64,000 bases of DNA from Apostichopus japonicus (GCF_037975245.1 NC_092563.1:10126001-10190000); one strand, 5' to 3'; positions 11,946 through 25,236 are shown, numbered from the stretch's first letter. Numbers and translations: made by a program. The notes: generated by a model not told the origin, from the letters alone.

Positions 11946-12474
11946 TTGCCCTGTATCACATTCACATCACTCCAATCCTTGTTTCGTTTCAGGTTTGACA
12001 AACTTACTAATACTAGGCGAAGCTAGTCGGAAAGTTAGTTAAGAATATCTAAAATGTTAGGCCTAAACGATTCAAATGCTAAGGAAGCTTAGATATAGGC
12101 TAGGTTCTATGCCTTTGTTTATGTTTTGCATCCGCGAAATTTGTAGCCATGCGCATCACAGTATTTTTTTGTGTGTGTATTATAGCATATGCCTAGCCTA
12201 ATACTAATACTACTGAGAACACTAGCCGAGGCCTACTTGTAGTTGTATTGCAAGAACTACAGTACGAGCTTAATCTAGAACTACAAGTAGTGTGAATGAG
12301 TTAAACAATGTTTGGACAAGTATATACTTTAAGCATTATAATCGGTTCTGATCTTTTGTGCCTTCAGGTTTTTTTTTCTCTGCCATAGGGTCATTGATGT
12401 GTATTTGACTGTCCCTCCTGATGTTTTCTTTTCGACTATTATTAGTTTATTACAAGTTAAACAAAAATATAACT

Positions 12475-14817
12475 CAGTGGTTCCCAAACTTTTCAAGGCG
12501 GGGACCCCATTTCATGTAGCGCCATCCGAGCGCGACCCCAAGTTTGTTTCTCCGGAATAATGAAGTTGTGCAGGCATTCACTTATTCTCTCAGTGTGACG
12601 GGTGGGCCTGTTTCTCTGCAACCAGTTTCCTGATACGCGGCTCTGTCGTTGACAAGGCAACAATCATGTCCGATTCTATTGACAGTCGATTCCTGGACTT
12701 CATTTTCATGGCCAACATTGTTGAAAATGACTGCTCGCAGATGTACGAAGTAGGGTATGGCATAAGAAGCCACACTGCCTTTTGTGACACATTCGGGTAG
12801 GATTTGAGCATCCTGCACCAAAACTCTTGTAGGGAGAAAGACTGATACACGGTTTTCGCTTCAGAGTCTTGCTTCAATCTGACGAGCTCCTCTTCGATGA
12901 TATCATCCTCAGCCACTGCGTCTAGCGGGGCAGTGAATGGATCTCGTGCCACAGCAAACGAGGGAACATCGAGTTCTGGGAAGTATTTGTCAAATTGGCT
13001 GATCAAAGACTGGATATGCTGAGCAATGTCAACAGAAAGAGTCTCAACTTCGATGCCTTCAGATTCTTCGATGTGAGCGGATAGGCGAGGAAACAATACA
13101 AAGCGGCGGTTATCCACTTTGCTTTTCAGCAAAGCTAGTGTTGCGAGAAATCCTTTGATGTTATCATTAGCGATCATCAGGTTTGTGTCTTTGCCCTGCA
13201 GCGTGCGATTCAGCACATTCATCCTTTCAAAAATGTCACTCAAGTAGCACAATTTATCTAGCCAGTTACTCGACTCCAGCAATGACCCCATTCGTCTTTC
13301 TGCTGCATATGCAAGAACTCCTTCAACTCCCCACGCAACTCGTTAACACGCAGGATGACATTCCCACGAGAAAACCAACGTACTTGAGTGTAGAACAGCA
13401 AGTTCATGTGATCAGCGTCCATTTCCTGGCAGAAAAGTCGGAACAACCTTGTGTTCAGTGCACTCGATTTGATGTGATTGACAATTTGTATCACCTGTAA
13501 TAGTACGTCCATGAAGCTTTCGGGCAGTGTGCGAGTAGCCAACGCTTCCCGGTGGATCATGCAGTGGATCGTTACCGCATTAGGGGCGACTTTTTGCAAT
13601 TTGGCTTTGAATCCGGAATTTTTTTCCCAGCATTGCAGGAGCTCCATCTGTAGTTGACCCAATTAGCTTGTTGAAGTCCAGACCATTTTCATGATAAAAT
13701 GTTTCAATTCGTTTGAAAATGTCATCTCCTTTGGTTGTTGTTTACAATGACTTGCACAGCAGAGGTTCATCAAAAAAATAATCATCTTTGATGAACCTGG
13801 CCCAAACCATTAACTGTGGGCAGGATGAAATATCAGTGGATTCATCCAACTGTATGACATGCCAAGGTGACTGTTTGATAGCAGCAATATTCTGCGCGGT
13901 AATGTCCTCACTCATGTCACAAATTCTCCTATGAACAGTGTTATTCGAAAGAGGTATAGTTCCGAGTTTGTTAACCATGTCTTCTCCGATCATGAGAGAA
14001 ACCATATCCTTCGCACATGGCATTATCAGCTCTTCTCCGATAGTGTGTGGCTTCTTAGCTTTCGCAATGCGCAGCGAAACGCGATAGGAAGCCTCCACTG
14101 AACGTTCATTGGTCTGACTACACTTGCCTTGTTTATCCAACCGGCTGTTTCTCAAGGTGGTTAACTTCCGTTCGAAAAATGCACGGTCGCGGTCAGCGTA
14201 TGCGGTATGTTTCGAAGTCAAATGACGTCGTAACTTGTTAGGCTTCATCGATTCACTCGAAAGTACATCATAACAAATAACACACTGAGGCTTCTGAACT
14301 CCACGATTTGCACATAATAGAATCCAAGTTCAAGGAATTTGTCCATATACTGTCGTTCGCGTGATGCCCCTGCCATCTTCCTTAAAAAATTGTCGAACTA
14401 TAATTTCCAACTGAAAACGATCCCGTTCTGAACATCGAACAATGTTGTTGTACGCTACTGGCTACAGTGCTACATGCTACACCGCGCGCAATATTGTTTG
14501 GCCCACATGTACCTGTAGTACAGTACTGTAGTTGTATGTGAAAGCAATATAGTGAATATACAGAAGCAGGGTGGCCAGCGACAATTGAGCATAAAACGCC
14601 AGATTTACTCAGGAAAAACGCTAGAACGGCCCCTATTAAAACCCTAAATATGAGTTTTCAGGGTGAATTTTGTAGGATTTTGACTGCGAACGTTCAAATT
14701 CGGGTAAATTTTGGGTACCCTCAGATTTTTTTATATATTTTAAAACAAGCCTGCGACCCCACAATAATTGCTTCGCGACCCCAGTTGGGGTCGCGACCCC
14801 AGGTTTGGGAAACCATG
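12475..14817 (-). mobile_element. hAT transposon, ZBED/Buster type, decayed
   Basis: Bounded by terminal inverted repeats cagtggttcccaaactt and its imperfect complement aggtttgggaaaccatg. An identical 8-bp target duplication, atataact, flanks it at 12467-12474 and 14818-14825. Eight-base duplications and CA..TG ends are hallmarks of hAT elements. The 2343-bp body contains one transposase gene on the minus strand, now broken. Subterminal tracts of gcgacccc occur near both ends. Confidence 0.92.
12590..14376 (-). pseudogene. hAT transposase with BED finger (ZBED5/FAM200-like), broken
   Basis: The likely start is ATG at 14376-14374 (MAGASRERQYMDKFLELGF). A BED zinc finger follows, with C-x2-C (QCVIC) and H-x4-H (RRHLTSKH) at about 14195-14290. 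The RNase H-like core contains QLDESTDIS at about 13855. The C-terminus has the hAT dimerisation region, YICEQSFSTM then MKSRNRL, ending at 12590. I see at least three lesions: a frameshift near 14310 before the finger, a stop at 13742-13744, and frame changes near 13650 and 13275. The BED finger, the DEST-like motif and the C-terminal block match the Buster family that gave rise to vertebrate ZBED5 and FAM200 genes. It cannot make an intact protein as read. Confidence 0.85.
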
Positions 14818-14825
14818 ATATAACT

Positions 14826-16480
14826 TATCTAAACTTACGAGGCTAGGCCGGGTCTTACTAGCTGTGATCTAGCCAAGGTGGGCCTAATTAAAATCAGTAT
14901 TCACTTAAAATCCGGTACTTTCCAAAATTTGTTCTCAGTTATTATCAATGAACAATCAAGGTGACTGATGTCTAGAGCTGAGGTAAATTGACCAAAGGTG
15001 ACCATATTTGAATATCTGGCATATATAGGGCCAATGCCATTTTGATGCATGCACAAAATGAGTGCATCCATCCTAGTAAACTCTAGGCTCTGACTAGGCT
15101 AAGCCTAGCTCCATGTGCCAGGTCAGTTTTTAGTCTTTATGGCTTGTAAGACCGTTTGTATAGACCTACAGGAAAAAGCAATTTGCTTATCATAAGAGTT
15201 TTAAGTTGGGCTGACATATTTTTTACCTAACGATAATTAGTAGTTGTTCTGAAGCCACATTGCAGATAAACTAATTGTTCTGTTTAATAACAAAATACCA
15301 AGATCTCTCGCTTTATGGCAAGGGGCACAATTCTCAAGAGTAAACAGCCACCAACAAGTTTTTAACAAATGAGCTAAATGATCAATTTACAGGAGGAGGA
15401 GGCTTGTGACTACCACTGCATTCTATTGTACCGTATATATAATTTTAAATTTTGGGCTCAAATCCCTTTCAATTAATGCATGACGTCGCACACCCCGCCT
15501 CTCCATTCTCCACTTTTGAAAAAGGATTGTATCTTGTGACCATAATGCAGCAGGACAGTTCGATTGCAAAGGGGGGGGGGGGGGGATATTTCAATGAAAA
15601 CATGGGCAATGTATTGTTATCTCTGGTAGGGTCAAATAGAACCCATTCATGAATGAGACACCATATTAACTTTTACTTTTCACATGGCACAGTTGAGAAC
15701 TACACAGTTGGCACAGTTGAGTACCACAAAAATCTTCAGACAAATCATTACAACCCCACCTCTACCAACCTAATTGAATTGGGCCCATACAAAAGAAAAC
15801 TTTGAAACTAAAAGCCAAGTCACAGATTATGATCTTTACCCACTGTTCATTGATTGCTTGTTTTTCTTGTAGAACTAACTGTTGGCCCTGAGAGGAATAG
15901 AGAAGGAGAAAGTAAAAAAGGAGCAAAGCTAAGCAAATCCAGAAACAAAGTAGATGCTCCGCTTCTGAAGAAGTGAGTTGTGACAGAAAAGTTCTGTCAT
16001 GGATGGCAGAAAACTCTTTGGAAGAATGTCCTGTCGTTCTCCATTTCCCGGTAGTAGCCAGAGCTTGAAAGGCCAACAAAGTGGTTGAAAGGCTTCAACT
16101 ACCAGCGCATAAACTGCGTGACAAAAGTACAGGTGATGGCAATCCTTCAAGTACAAGGTGCAGATGTAATGTTAAAAAACAAAACAACATTGAGGATAAA
16201 CTTTTGGATGGGTTTATGGAGTCGAGGAAACTAATATTTTCATTTGCATGTGACCCATTTTATTGAGACAATGAAGATAGTACCTACCATCTCGTGCAGT
16301 GTGAGGATCATGGCTTTCATTTTATTTGCCAGCAGTCAACCACCAACACCTTCCTTTCCTCTTTAAGTTTAAATACCCTAAGAATAGGCTGCTTTAGTGT
16401 TATTGGATTATACAACTATTGGCAGGACTATCCAACAAATAGTCTAATATAAAATTCAAATGTCGTTTGCATAAGGAGAC
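14826..16480. other. Non-coding stretch, nothing recognised
   Basis: Scattered short ORFs (for example 16081-16266 plus, 15762-16079 minus) show no recognisable domain. A 14-base poly-G tract lies at about 15571-15584. Confidence 0.4.
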
Positions 16481-16482
16481 TG

Positions 16483-16610
16483 TTATGTGTGAGAGCTTTG
16501 AGGCAGCACAAACCACATGGTCACATGCTTTTCGTTTTTGCAGTCAATCGCTGAATACTGTATCATTGTGAAGTAGGTCTGGTTGCCCTTTTTCACACTG
16601 AAGGTATGGC
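16483..16610 (+). repeat. Divergent satellite-like unit, left flank
   Basis: Reads gtgagagc..gaggcagcacaaac..cacatgctttt and ends ttgccctttttcacactgaagg. It matches 25081-25236 and, more weakly, the 197-bp monomers. It looks like an old unit at the left edge of the satellite field. Confidence 0.65.
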
Positions 16611-16804
16611 AATTCTCCAAGTCAAGTCAATTTGCCCCAACCCTCCCCAAACCCACAAACCCATAGCTACATTACAAGTATGTTATCAAGACTAGTCTAC
16701 AGTGAATCTCATTGAATTACACTAATGTCTGTAGGTTTATCCCAAGCAGGGGCGTCAATCCGATTTGAAACGTGGGGGAATCGATTCGAGTATTCCGGCC
16801 GTAA

Positions 16805-17580
16805 GTACTATCTAAGCGGAGCGCCACCATCGGTTGGCGCGTAGCGTCCAAGAAAATTTTTCTTCTGGCAGACCCCTCAGATTGCAGGAAACGGCACTTC
16901 CCGTGCATTATGGCAGAAAGCAACACCCCTAAAATTGATAAAAATTTCCGGCAATTTTTTCTTTTGGGAAATATTCTCGAAGGAAGTGATCGCCATTTAT
17001 TCCTAAGTTTACCAATTCCTCGTCTCCCAGAAGCGCCCAACATTTAAGATATCGAAACATTTTCGTGTTGGCTGATCCATGATCACCGCCCATCAAGGGC
17101 ACTTTTAATCTGGGGGGGGGGCACCGACATCAAAGGGCACTTTGCAGCAATTCGATTGGACTGATGCAGCCTAATATTTAGTACCCTTTACAACTCTTAT
17201 TGTATTATCTTATTTGTGTACACACATCACTCCATCAACGCCCCCCCCCCCACAAGGAAAATATGCATACTAGCACTGCAATATCCAATGTGCAAATTGG
17301 GAAACAAGGAACAAGTTTTCTTTTGAGACAAAATGAGGCGAAATCATGCTAATTGCTAATGTAGGAATCTTCCGAATTAGAGTTTATTTCTTGTTAATAT
17401 CTTAACAAATTTGTTTCATTCGAAATAGCTTTGAATTTGACCCACAGAAATTCACTAAGAGTCAGAGGCGTAGCCAGGAGTTGCAAAGTTGTATGACGAC
17501 TATCTGAGCGGAGCGCCACCATCGGTTGGCGCAGAGCGTAGTAGAAAATTTTTAGTTTTACAAACCCCTCAGATGGCCGG
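16805..17580. repeat. Internal direct repeat pair in the hAT composite
   Basis: About 80-95 bp around gagcgccaccatcggttggc occurs at 16805-16885 and again at 17500-17580, both followed by acccctcagat. This gives minus ORFs sharing RQPMVALR. The peptides are probably not real; the DNA resembles subterminal repeats of mobile elements. Confidence 0.6.
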
Positions 17581-18093
17581 AAAAAGGCCCTTCCCGAGTG
17601 TTCATTCTGGTTCCCTGGCCTCTTGCTAACTTGAGACACCTCAATTTTTATGTAGAAAATGGGCACATTTTTAACCTGGGGAAAAGTGAGGCCCGTGCCC
17701 CCTGTGCCCCCCGGTTCCACCGCCCTTGCCGCCCATGCCCGTGAGAAGTGGTGACTGGGTGAAGAAAAAGCCATGCCGTTTGAAAACATGGGCAGAAAAA
17801 GTGAAAGTAGCGAAACCTAAGGTAAAACGCGCGATAACGAAGTGATTATTTTCCAGGTTAATTGAGACTGTATCAAACGCGAGCTTAGGACAAAAATATT
17901 CAAAGGTAATGGCATTACTAATCCCGATATGTCGTCTTTGAGGTGTGTGGAAAATCCGCAACGACCATCAAAGAGCAATTGAATATTTAGTCTACTTTTC
18001 GATTACGAAAACACGTTTTTTTTAAATTATGACAAAATTTTATGACACCTTTGATTTTTTTTTGGGGGGGGGGCCTCAGATATAGGCCCATTG

Positions 18094-18446
18094 CAGGGGT
18101 GGGCAACCTTTTGAATGAATGGGCCAGATTTTAGGAGTGAAAGATTGACAGGGCCGTACCTAACCAACGGCCTGCTGCTGATTTCAAACCTTTGATTCCG
18201 AGGACGTTCAAGCAATAGGTGTGTGTACTTAATCTGTATTCACAAAACCATAATGTCAATACAGTCCTGTTGATAATTAATGGTGATAATAGACCAACCT
18301 GACAGCATCATAAGTGCAGATAAATTCTAAGCAGCTAGCTGGTGATGATGCAAAATAGATTGATTTTTTTCTTTTTCTTGAGACATCTCACAGGCCGCAA
18401 AAAACCACTGGCGGGCCGCATGTGGCCCGCAGGTTGCCCACCCCTG
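18094..18446. mobile_element. hAT-type MITE nested in the composite
   Basis: 353 bp with ends caggggtgggcaacct and aggttgcccacccctg, which are perfect complements. This end sequence is common in hAT/Charlie-type families. The inner arms also pair loosely (gggccagatt / cgggccgcatgtggcccg). No convincing 8-bp target duplication was found (gcccattg against gtctatag), so one flank may have been rearranged. Confidence 0.8.
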
Positions 18447-19696
18447 GTCTATAGGAACGATGTCCCAAAATTTCCCGGACATATAGGCGAAGGAAGCTAT
18501 CCGCCGCGACTGCATGTGAGTTTCTCGACTTTCTGTCCTGGGAGTCATACCACAAAATGGTGCATTTCCTCATACACCATTATTAATAATTTAAATAACT
18601 AACTAATAAGGCACAGCCCATATCCGAGTTCGTATAGCGAGCTTAGCGCAAATTTGGCGCCAGCATGTTAAACCAGGTTGCTAGGTCTACGAGAATACAT
18701 TTACATGAAATTTGAAAACAAGGATAGCAAGACAAACAACTGTTATTATGTTTTCAGGACCTCACACATGCGCATGTATCGTCAGACTTAGAATAGGTCC
18801 CATGTGTGGTGGCTAAAGTGATGAAGGCATGAAAATAAATCAGTGGTTGTTCGTTGGAGTCCTCAAGCAAGTTACCTCGGTTGCTAGGTGGATTTGCATC
18901 TGGTTATCGGGTGAAATCTGGTCGGAGCGTACTATGTAACCACCATGTACCCAGGGACGTAGCTAAGGCCTGATGATTGGGGGGGGGGTGTAGTGGCTAA
19001 AAATCGGTTTTGAAGCCAGAAAATTCCAACTGCTGCTTTGTACCCCCCACTCTCCCGGTACTCGGCAACGATACGGTCAGTGTCAGTCAGAAAACCCAAT
19101 CTTTCGCGACTGCACTTCCGTACGAACTTGTTGCGATACATTTGTACCCACTGGCACTCATTTCAAAAACTTATTGGCCCCCCCCCCCACCCCAAGCAAA
19201 TATTTTTGTGAAATTCGGGCAATATGCTGATAGCTTTTTGGATAATTTGCAATGTGTTTTTCAGTGGTTATACTGATATTATTATTATTACCCAACAATT
19301 ATCACCAATACGGAAGGGTAATAAGACAGAAAATGATTGTATGCTATTTGCATGCGATGTAAATACCGATGCATGCCTGTATGATATGCACATGACCACG
19401 TGTGTTGCGCGCGTAGCGCGCGAAAAATTTTGGTTATATTTTTCGGGCAAGTCGTTACAACCCCCCCCCCCCGACCCACAAAACAAATCGGGCTCCTACG
19501 CCTATGACGGTAGTTCTATTAGGCATTTTTTTTGTAGTATTCAAAATCATAAGAAGTTTTGTACGGTGGAGTATAAGAATCGCGAGAAACAATTTCCCAA
19601 AGTGGCAAGGAAAACGTGGTAAATATGACAGGTTAAAGGTCAGTTTTGACCGAAATTTAACAAAAAATTTACAGGAAAAGGCCTAGATAAACTAGA

Positions 19697-19719
19697 GTGC
19701 GACAGTCGGAAATTCCGAC
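19697..19719. repeat. Short perfect palindrome
   Basis: Arms gacagtcggaa and ttccgactgtc are separated by a single base, within the hAT composite. Confidence 0.55.
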
Positions 19720-20315
19720 TGTCCCACTCCAATTTTCCAACTAGCGTCAGTTTTACCATGGCTTGGGGGTGAGACACACCCACACCCCCTCTAACGACGT
19801 CCCTGCGCGGTGAATATGGAACACGATCACATGGTTCAGCCTTTGTTGAGTCATGGTGCTCCGTAGCCTTGTCTTCGAACGCCTCAATCACTAAAAGATC
19901 TCTCGGCTTCCGTCGAACTGGCGGAGAAGACGAGGAGCAACCGCAAGAGAGCTTCGACTTCACCAAACATAGCCCGTACTACTGGATTCATCAACTTGAA
20001 TGTTTGTCTTTACCCTTCAACCGACGACAAATAGAACTGGCCTCGGAATAAAGGCAGACTAAGCTTAAGAGATTTGGAGAGCTCAGGGTACCAACTCACG
20101 AGATCTGGGTGGAATTCTCCATTCAGCAACACTGAGTGATATTCGAGGATATGAATCCTAAGATGTGTAAGCCGTAACCAAATAGAGCCACGACACTACT
20201 CTTTTTCCAAATTTGTGGGGGGGGGGGGGACATTTGATATTGTTTCCCCCATCCATCGAAATGTGGGGGGGACGTGTCCCCTGGATTGACGCCCATGATC
20301 CCAAGATAGGTCTAT

Positions 20316-23300
20316 GTATGTTTAGTAGTTAAGTTAATATGGTTTGCCTAAGGTATTGTCAGGCAACTGGAATAAGTGAGAGTGTGAAGGCAGCACACAC
20401 CATATTGCTTGGTGTGAAGCTTTGCCACATACTCTTTACTGTTTCTGTTAGTGGCTTAATAATACTTTGTAATACCTAAGGTCTACACTGGGGGCATATA
20501 TCTAATAGATCAGTAGACTATACTGTATATGATAGGCAATTGGCCTAAGGTATTGTCATGCAACTGGAATAAGCGAGAGTGTGAACTTGTGAAGGCAGCA
20601 CACACCATATTGCTTGGTGTGAAGCTTTGCCACATACTCTTTACTGTTTCTGTTAGTGGCTTAATAATACTTTATAATACCTAAGGTCTACACTGGGGGC
20701 ATATATCTAATAGATCAGTAGACTATACTGTATATGATAGGCGGTTGGCCTAAGGTATTGTCATGCAACTGGAAAAAGTGAGAGTGTGAAGGCAGCACAC
20801 ACCATATCGCTTTGTGTGAAGCTTTGCCACATACTCTTTACTGTTTCTGTTAGTGGCTTAATAATACTTTGTAATACCTAAGGTCTACACTGGGGGCATA
20901 TATCTAATAGATCAGTAGACTATACTGTATATGATAGGCAATTGGCCTAAGGTATTGTCATGCAACTGGAAAAAGCGAGAGTGTGAAGGCAGCACACACC
21001 ATATCGCTTGGTGTGAAGTTTTGCCACATACTCTTTACTGTTTCTGTTAGTGGCTTAATAATACTTTGTAATACCTAAGGTCTACACTGGGGGCATATAT
21101 CTAATAGATCAGTAGACTATACTGTATGTGATAGGCGGTTGGCCTAAGGTATTGTCATGCAACTGGAATAAGTGAGAGTGTGATGGCAGCACACACCATA
21201 TTGCTTGGTGTGAAGCTTTGCCACATACTCTTTACTGTTTCTGTTAGTGGCTTAGTAATACTTTGTAATACCTAAGGTCTACACTGGGGGCATATATCTA
21301 ATAGATCAGTAGACTATACTGTATATGATAGGCGGTTGGCCTAAGGTATTGTCATACAACTGGAATAAGTGAGAGTGTGAAGGCAGCACACACCATATTG
21401 CTTGGTGTGCAGCTTTGCCACATACTCTTTACTGTTTCTGTTAGTGGCTTAATAATACTTTGTAATACCTAAGGTCTACACTGGGGGCATATATCTAATA
21501 GATCAGTAGACTATACTGTATATGATAGGCGGTTGGCCTAAGGTATTGTCTTGCAACTGGAATAAGTGAGAGTGTGAAGGCAGCACACACCATATTGCTT
21601 GGTGTGAAGCTTTGCCACATACTCTTTACTGTTTCTGTTAGTGGCTTAATAATACTTTGTAATACCTAAGGTCTACACTGGGGGGCATATATCTAATAGA
21701 TCAGTAGACTATACTGTATATGATAGGCGGTTGGCCTAAGGTATTGTCTTGCAACTGGAATAAGTGAGAGTGTGAAGGCAGCACACACCATATTGCGTGG
21801 TGTGAAGCTTTGCCACATACTCTTTACTGTTTCTGTTAGTGGCTTAAAAATACTTTGTAATACCTAAGGTCTACACTGGGGGCATATATCTAATAGATCA
21901 GTAGACTATACTGTATATGATAGGCAATTGACCTAAGGTATTGTCATGCAACTGGAATAAGCGAGAGTGTGAAGGCAGCACACACCATATTGCTTGGTGT
22001 GAAGCTTTGCCACATACTCTTTACTGTTTCTGTTAGTGGCTTAATAATACTTTGTAATACCTAAGGTCTACACTGGGGGCATATATCTAATAGATCAGTA
22101 GACTATACTGTATATGATAGGCAATTGGCCTAAGATATTGTCATGCAACTGGAATAAGCGAGAGTGTGAAGGCAGCACACACCATATTGCTTGGTGTGAA
22201 GCTTTGCCACATACTCTTTACTGTTTCTGTTAGTCGCTTAATAATACTTTGTAATACCTAAGGTCTACACTGGGGGCATATATCTAATAGATCAGTAGAC
22301 TATACTGTATGTGATAGGCGGTTGGCCTAAGGTATTGTCTTGCAACTGGAATAAGTGAGAGTGTGAAGGCAGCACACACCATATTGCTTGGTGTGAGGCT
22401 TTGCATACTGTTTACTGTTTCTGTTAGTGGCTTAATAATACTTTGTAATACCTAAGGTCTACACTGGGGGCATATATCTAATAGATCAGTAGACTATACT
22501 GTATATGATAGGCGGTTGGCCTAAGGTATTGTCATGCAACTGGAATAAGTGAGAGTGTGAAGGCAGCACACACCATATTGCTTGGTGTGAAGCTTTGCCA
22601 CATACTCTTTACTGTTTCTGTTAGTCGCTTAATAATTCTTTGTGATACCTAAGGTCTACACTGGGGGCATATATCTAATAGATCAGTAGACTATACTGTA
22701 TGTGATAGGCGGTTGGCCTAAGGTATTGTCTTGCAACTGGAATAAGTGAGAGTGTGAAGGCAGCACACACCATATTGCTTGGTGTGAGGCTTTGCATACT
22801 GTTTACTGTTTCTGTTAGTGGCTTAATAATACTTTGTAATACCTAAGGTCTACACTGGGGGCATATATCTAATAGATCAGTAGACTATACTGTATATGAT
22901 AGGCGGTTGGCCTAAGGTATTGTCATGCAACTGGAATAAGTGAGAGTGTGAAGGCAGCACACACCATATTGCTTGGTGTGAAGCTTTGCCACACACTGTT
23001 TCTGTTAGTGGCTTAATAATACTTTGTAATACCTAAGGTCTACACTGGGGGCATATATCTAATAGATCAGTAGACTATACTGTATATGATAGGCAATTGG
23101 CCTAAGGTATTGTCATGCAACTGGAATAAGTGAGTGTGTGCAGGCAGCACACACCATATTGCTTGGTGTGAAGCTTTGCCACATACTCTTTACTGTTTCT
23201 GTTAGTGGCTTAATAATACTTTGTAATACTTAAGGTCTACACTGGGGGCATATATCTAATAGATCAGTAGACTATACTGTATGTGATAGGCAATTGGCCT

Positions 23301-24850
23301 AAGGTATTGTCATGCAACTGGAATAAGTGAGTGTGTGCAGGCAGCACACACCATATTGCGTGGTGTGAAGCTTTGCCACATACTCTTTACTGTTTCTGTT
23401 AGTGGCTTAAAAATACTTTGTAATACCTAAGGTCTACACTGGGGGCATATATCTAATAGATCAGTAGACTATACTGTATATGATAGGCAATTGACCTAAG
23501 GTATTGTCATGCAACTGGAATAAGCGAGAGTGTGAAGGCAGCACACACCATATTGCTTGGTGTGAAGCTTTGCCACATACTCTTTACTGTTTCTGTTAGT
23601 GGCTTAATAATACTTTGTAATACCTAAGGTCTACACTGGGGGCATATATCTAATAGATCAGTAGACTATACTGTATATGATAGGCAATTGGCCTAAGATA
23701 TTGTCATGCAACTAGAATAAGCGAGAGTGTGAAGGCAGCACACACCATATTGCTTGGTGTGAAGCTTTGCCACATACTCTTTACTGTTTCTGTTAGTCGC
23801 TTAATAATTCTTTGTAATACCTAAGGTCTACACTGGGGGCATATATCTAATAGATCAGTAGACTATACTGTATATGATAGGCGGTTGGCTTAAGGTATTG
23901 TCTTGCAACTGGAATAAGTGAGAGTGTGAAGGCAGCACACACCATATTGCTTGGTGTGAAGCTTTGCCACATACTCTTTACTGTTTCTGTTAGTCGCTTA
24001 ATAATTCTTTGTGATACCTAAGGTCTACACTGGGGGCATATATCTAATAGATCAGTAGACTATACTGTATGTGATAGGCGGTTGGCCTAAGGTATTGTCT
24101 TGCAACTGGAATAAGTGAGAGTGTGAAGGCAGCACACACCATATTGCTTGGTGTGAGGCTTTGCATACTGTTTACTGTTTCTGTTAGTGGCTTAATAATA
24201 CTTTGTAATACCTAAGGTCTACACTGGGGGCATATATCTAATAGATCAGTAGACTATACTGTATATGATAGGCGGTTGGCCTAAGGTATTGTCATGCAAC
24301 TGGAATAAGTGAGAGTGTGAAGGCAGCACACACCATATTGCTTGGTGTGAAGCTTTGCCACACACTGTTTCTGTTAGTGGCTTAATAATACTTTGTAATA
24401 CCTAAGGTCTACACTGGGGGCATATATCTAATAGATCAGTAGACTATACTGTATATGATAGGCAATTGGCCTAAGGTATTGTCATGCAACTGGAATAAGT
24501 GAGTGTGTGCAGGCAGCACACACCATATTGCTTGGTGTGAAGCTTTGCCACATACTCTTTACTGTTTCTGTTAGTGGCTTAATAATACTTTGTAATACCT
24601 AAGGTCTACACTGGGGGCATATATCTAATAGATCAGTAGACTATACTGTATGTGATAGGCAATTGGCCTAAGGTATTGTCATGCAACTGGAATAAGTGAG
24701 TGTGTGCAGGCAACACACACCATATTGCGTGGTGTGAAGCTTTGCCACATACTCTTTACTGTTTCTGTTAGTGGCTGAATAGTACTTTGTAATACTTAAG
24801 GTCTACACTGGGGGCATATATCTAATAGATCAGTAGACTATACTTTATAT
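20316..24850 (+). repeat. 197-bp satellite array, 23 monomers
   Basis: The landmark actgggggcatatatct recurs 23 times, spaced by 197 bp in most cases; an 8-bp gain and several 4-8 bp losses occur. Monomers differ by diagnostic variants: ggcggttgg or ggcaattgg, gagtgtgtgcagg, tattgcgtgg, taattctttgtgatac, ggctttgcatactg. These recur in order: the block carrying taattctttgtgatac at 22631 is repeated at 24000, a seven-monomer higher-order period of 1369 bp. No ORF spans the array. Confidence 0.95.
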
Positions 24851-25080
24851 GATATGTATATGATACAATATAGGTTTCTCTTAGTTATGAGAGTGTTAGT
24901 TTATTTCAAGATATCACTAGTGTGTAGAGTAAGCAATAAACCACCCATCCCACCCCACCCCCCCCCCAACCCAACCCAGAACAGGCTATTGTACAGTAGG
25001 TTCATCAAATGGTACAAATGTCAGCAGGCCTACACAAAGAATAGCATAGGATTTTAATGTGGTGTGCAATATCAGGTGAC

Positions 25081-25236
25081 TTATTCGTGAGAGTGTGAAA
25101 GTAGCACATACGGTCTAGTTAGGCTTCAAGCTTAGCCACATGCTTTTCATTTTGCAGTCAATGGCTGAAATATTGTATCATTGTGTAGATTTTGCACCAC
25201 AGTATGTTGCCCTTTTTCACATTGAAGGTATGTCAA
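25081..25236 (+). repeat. Divergent satellite-like unit, right flank
   Basis: Reads gtgagagtgtgaaagtagcac, then cacatgcttttcattttgcag, and ends ttgccctttttcacattgaagg. It pairs with the left-flank unit at 16483-16610 and resembles the monomers, so the field once ran from about 16.4 to 25.2 kb. Confidence 0.65.

Larger units (their letters stand above)
16747..20297. mobile_element. hAT-like non-autonomous composite element (3.55 kb)
   Basis: The ends caggggcgtcaatcc and ggattgacgcccatg are inverted repeats with one mismatch. They are flanked by an identical 8-bp target duplication, atcccaag (16739-16746 and 20298-20305). No transposase domain is recognisable inside. The body is a patchwork: two related blocks (16805-16885 and 17500-17580), other hAT-type end motifs (cagaggcgtagccagg at 17465, cagggacgtagctaagg at 18952, ctcctacgcctatg ending at about 19504), and an inner MITE (18094-18446). 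Poly-G and poly-C tracts abound. The element splits the satellite field. Confidence 0.82.

Noticed and set aside
16717-17789. Minus ORFs sharing RQPMVALR
   Set aside because: They reflect a DNA repeat inside a non-autonomous hAT composite and contain no known domain.
18952-19805. Separate hAT element with ends cagggacgta and acgtccctg
   Set aside because: The flanking octamers (catgtacc and cgcggtga) do not match, so boundaries are unproven.
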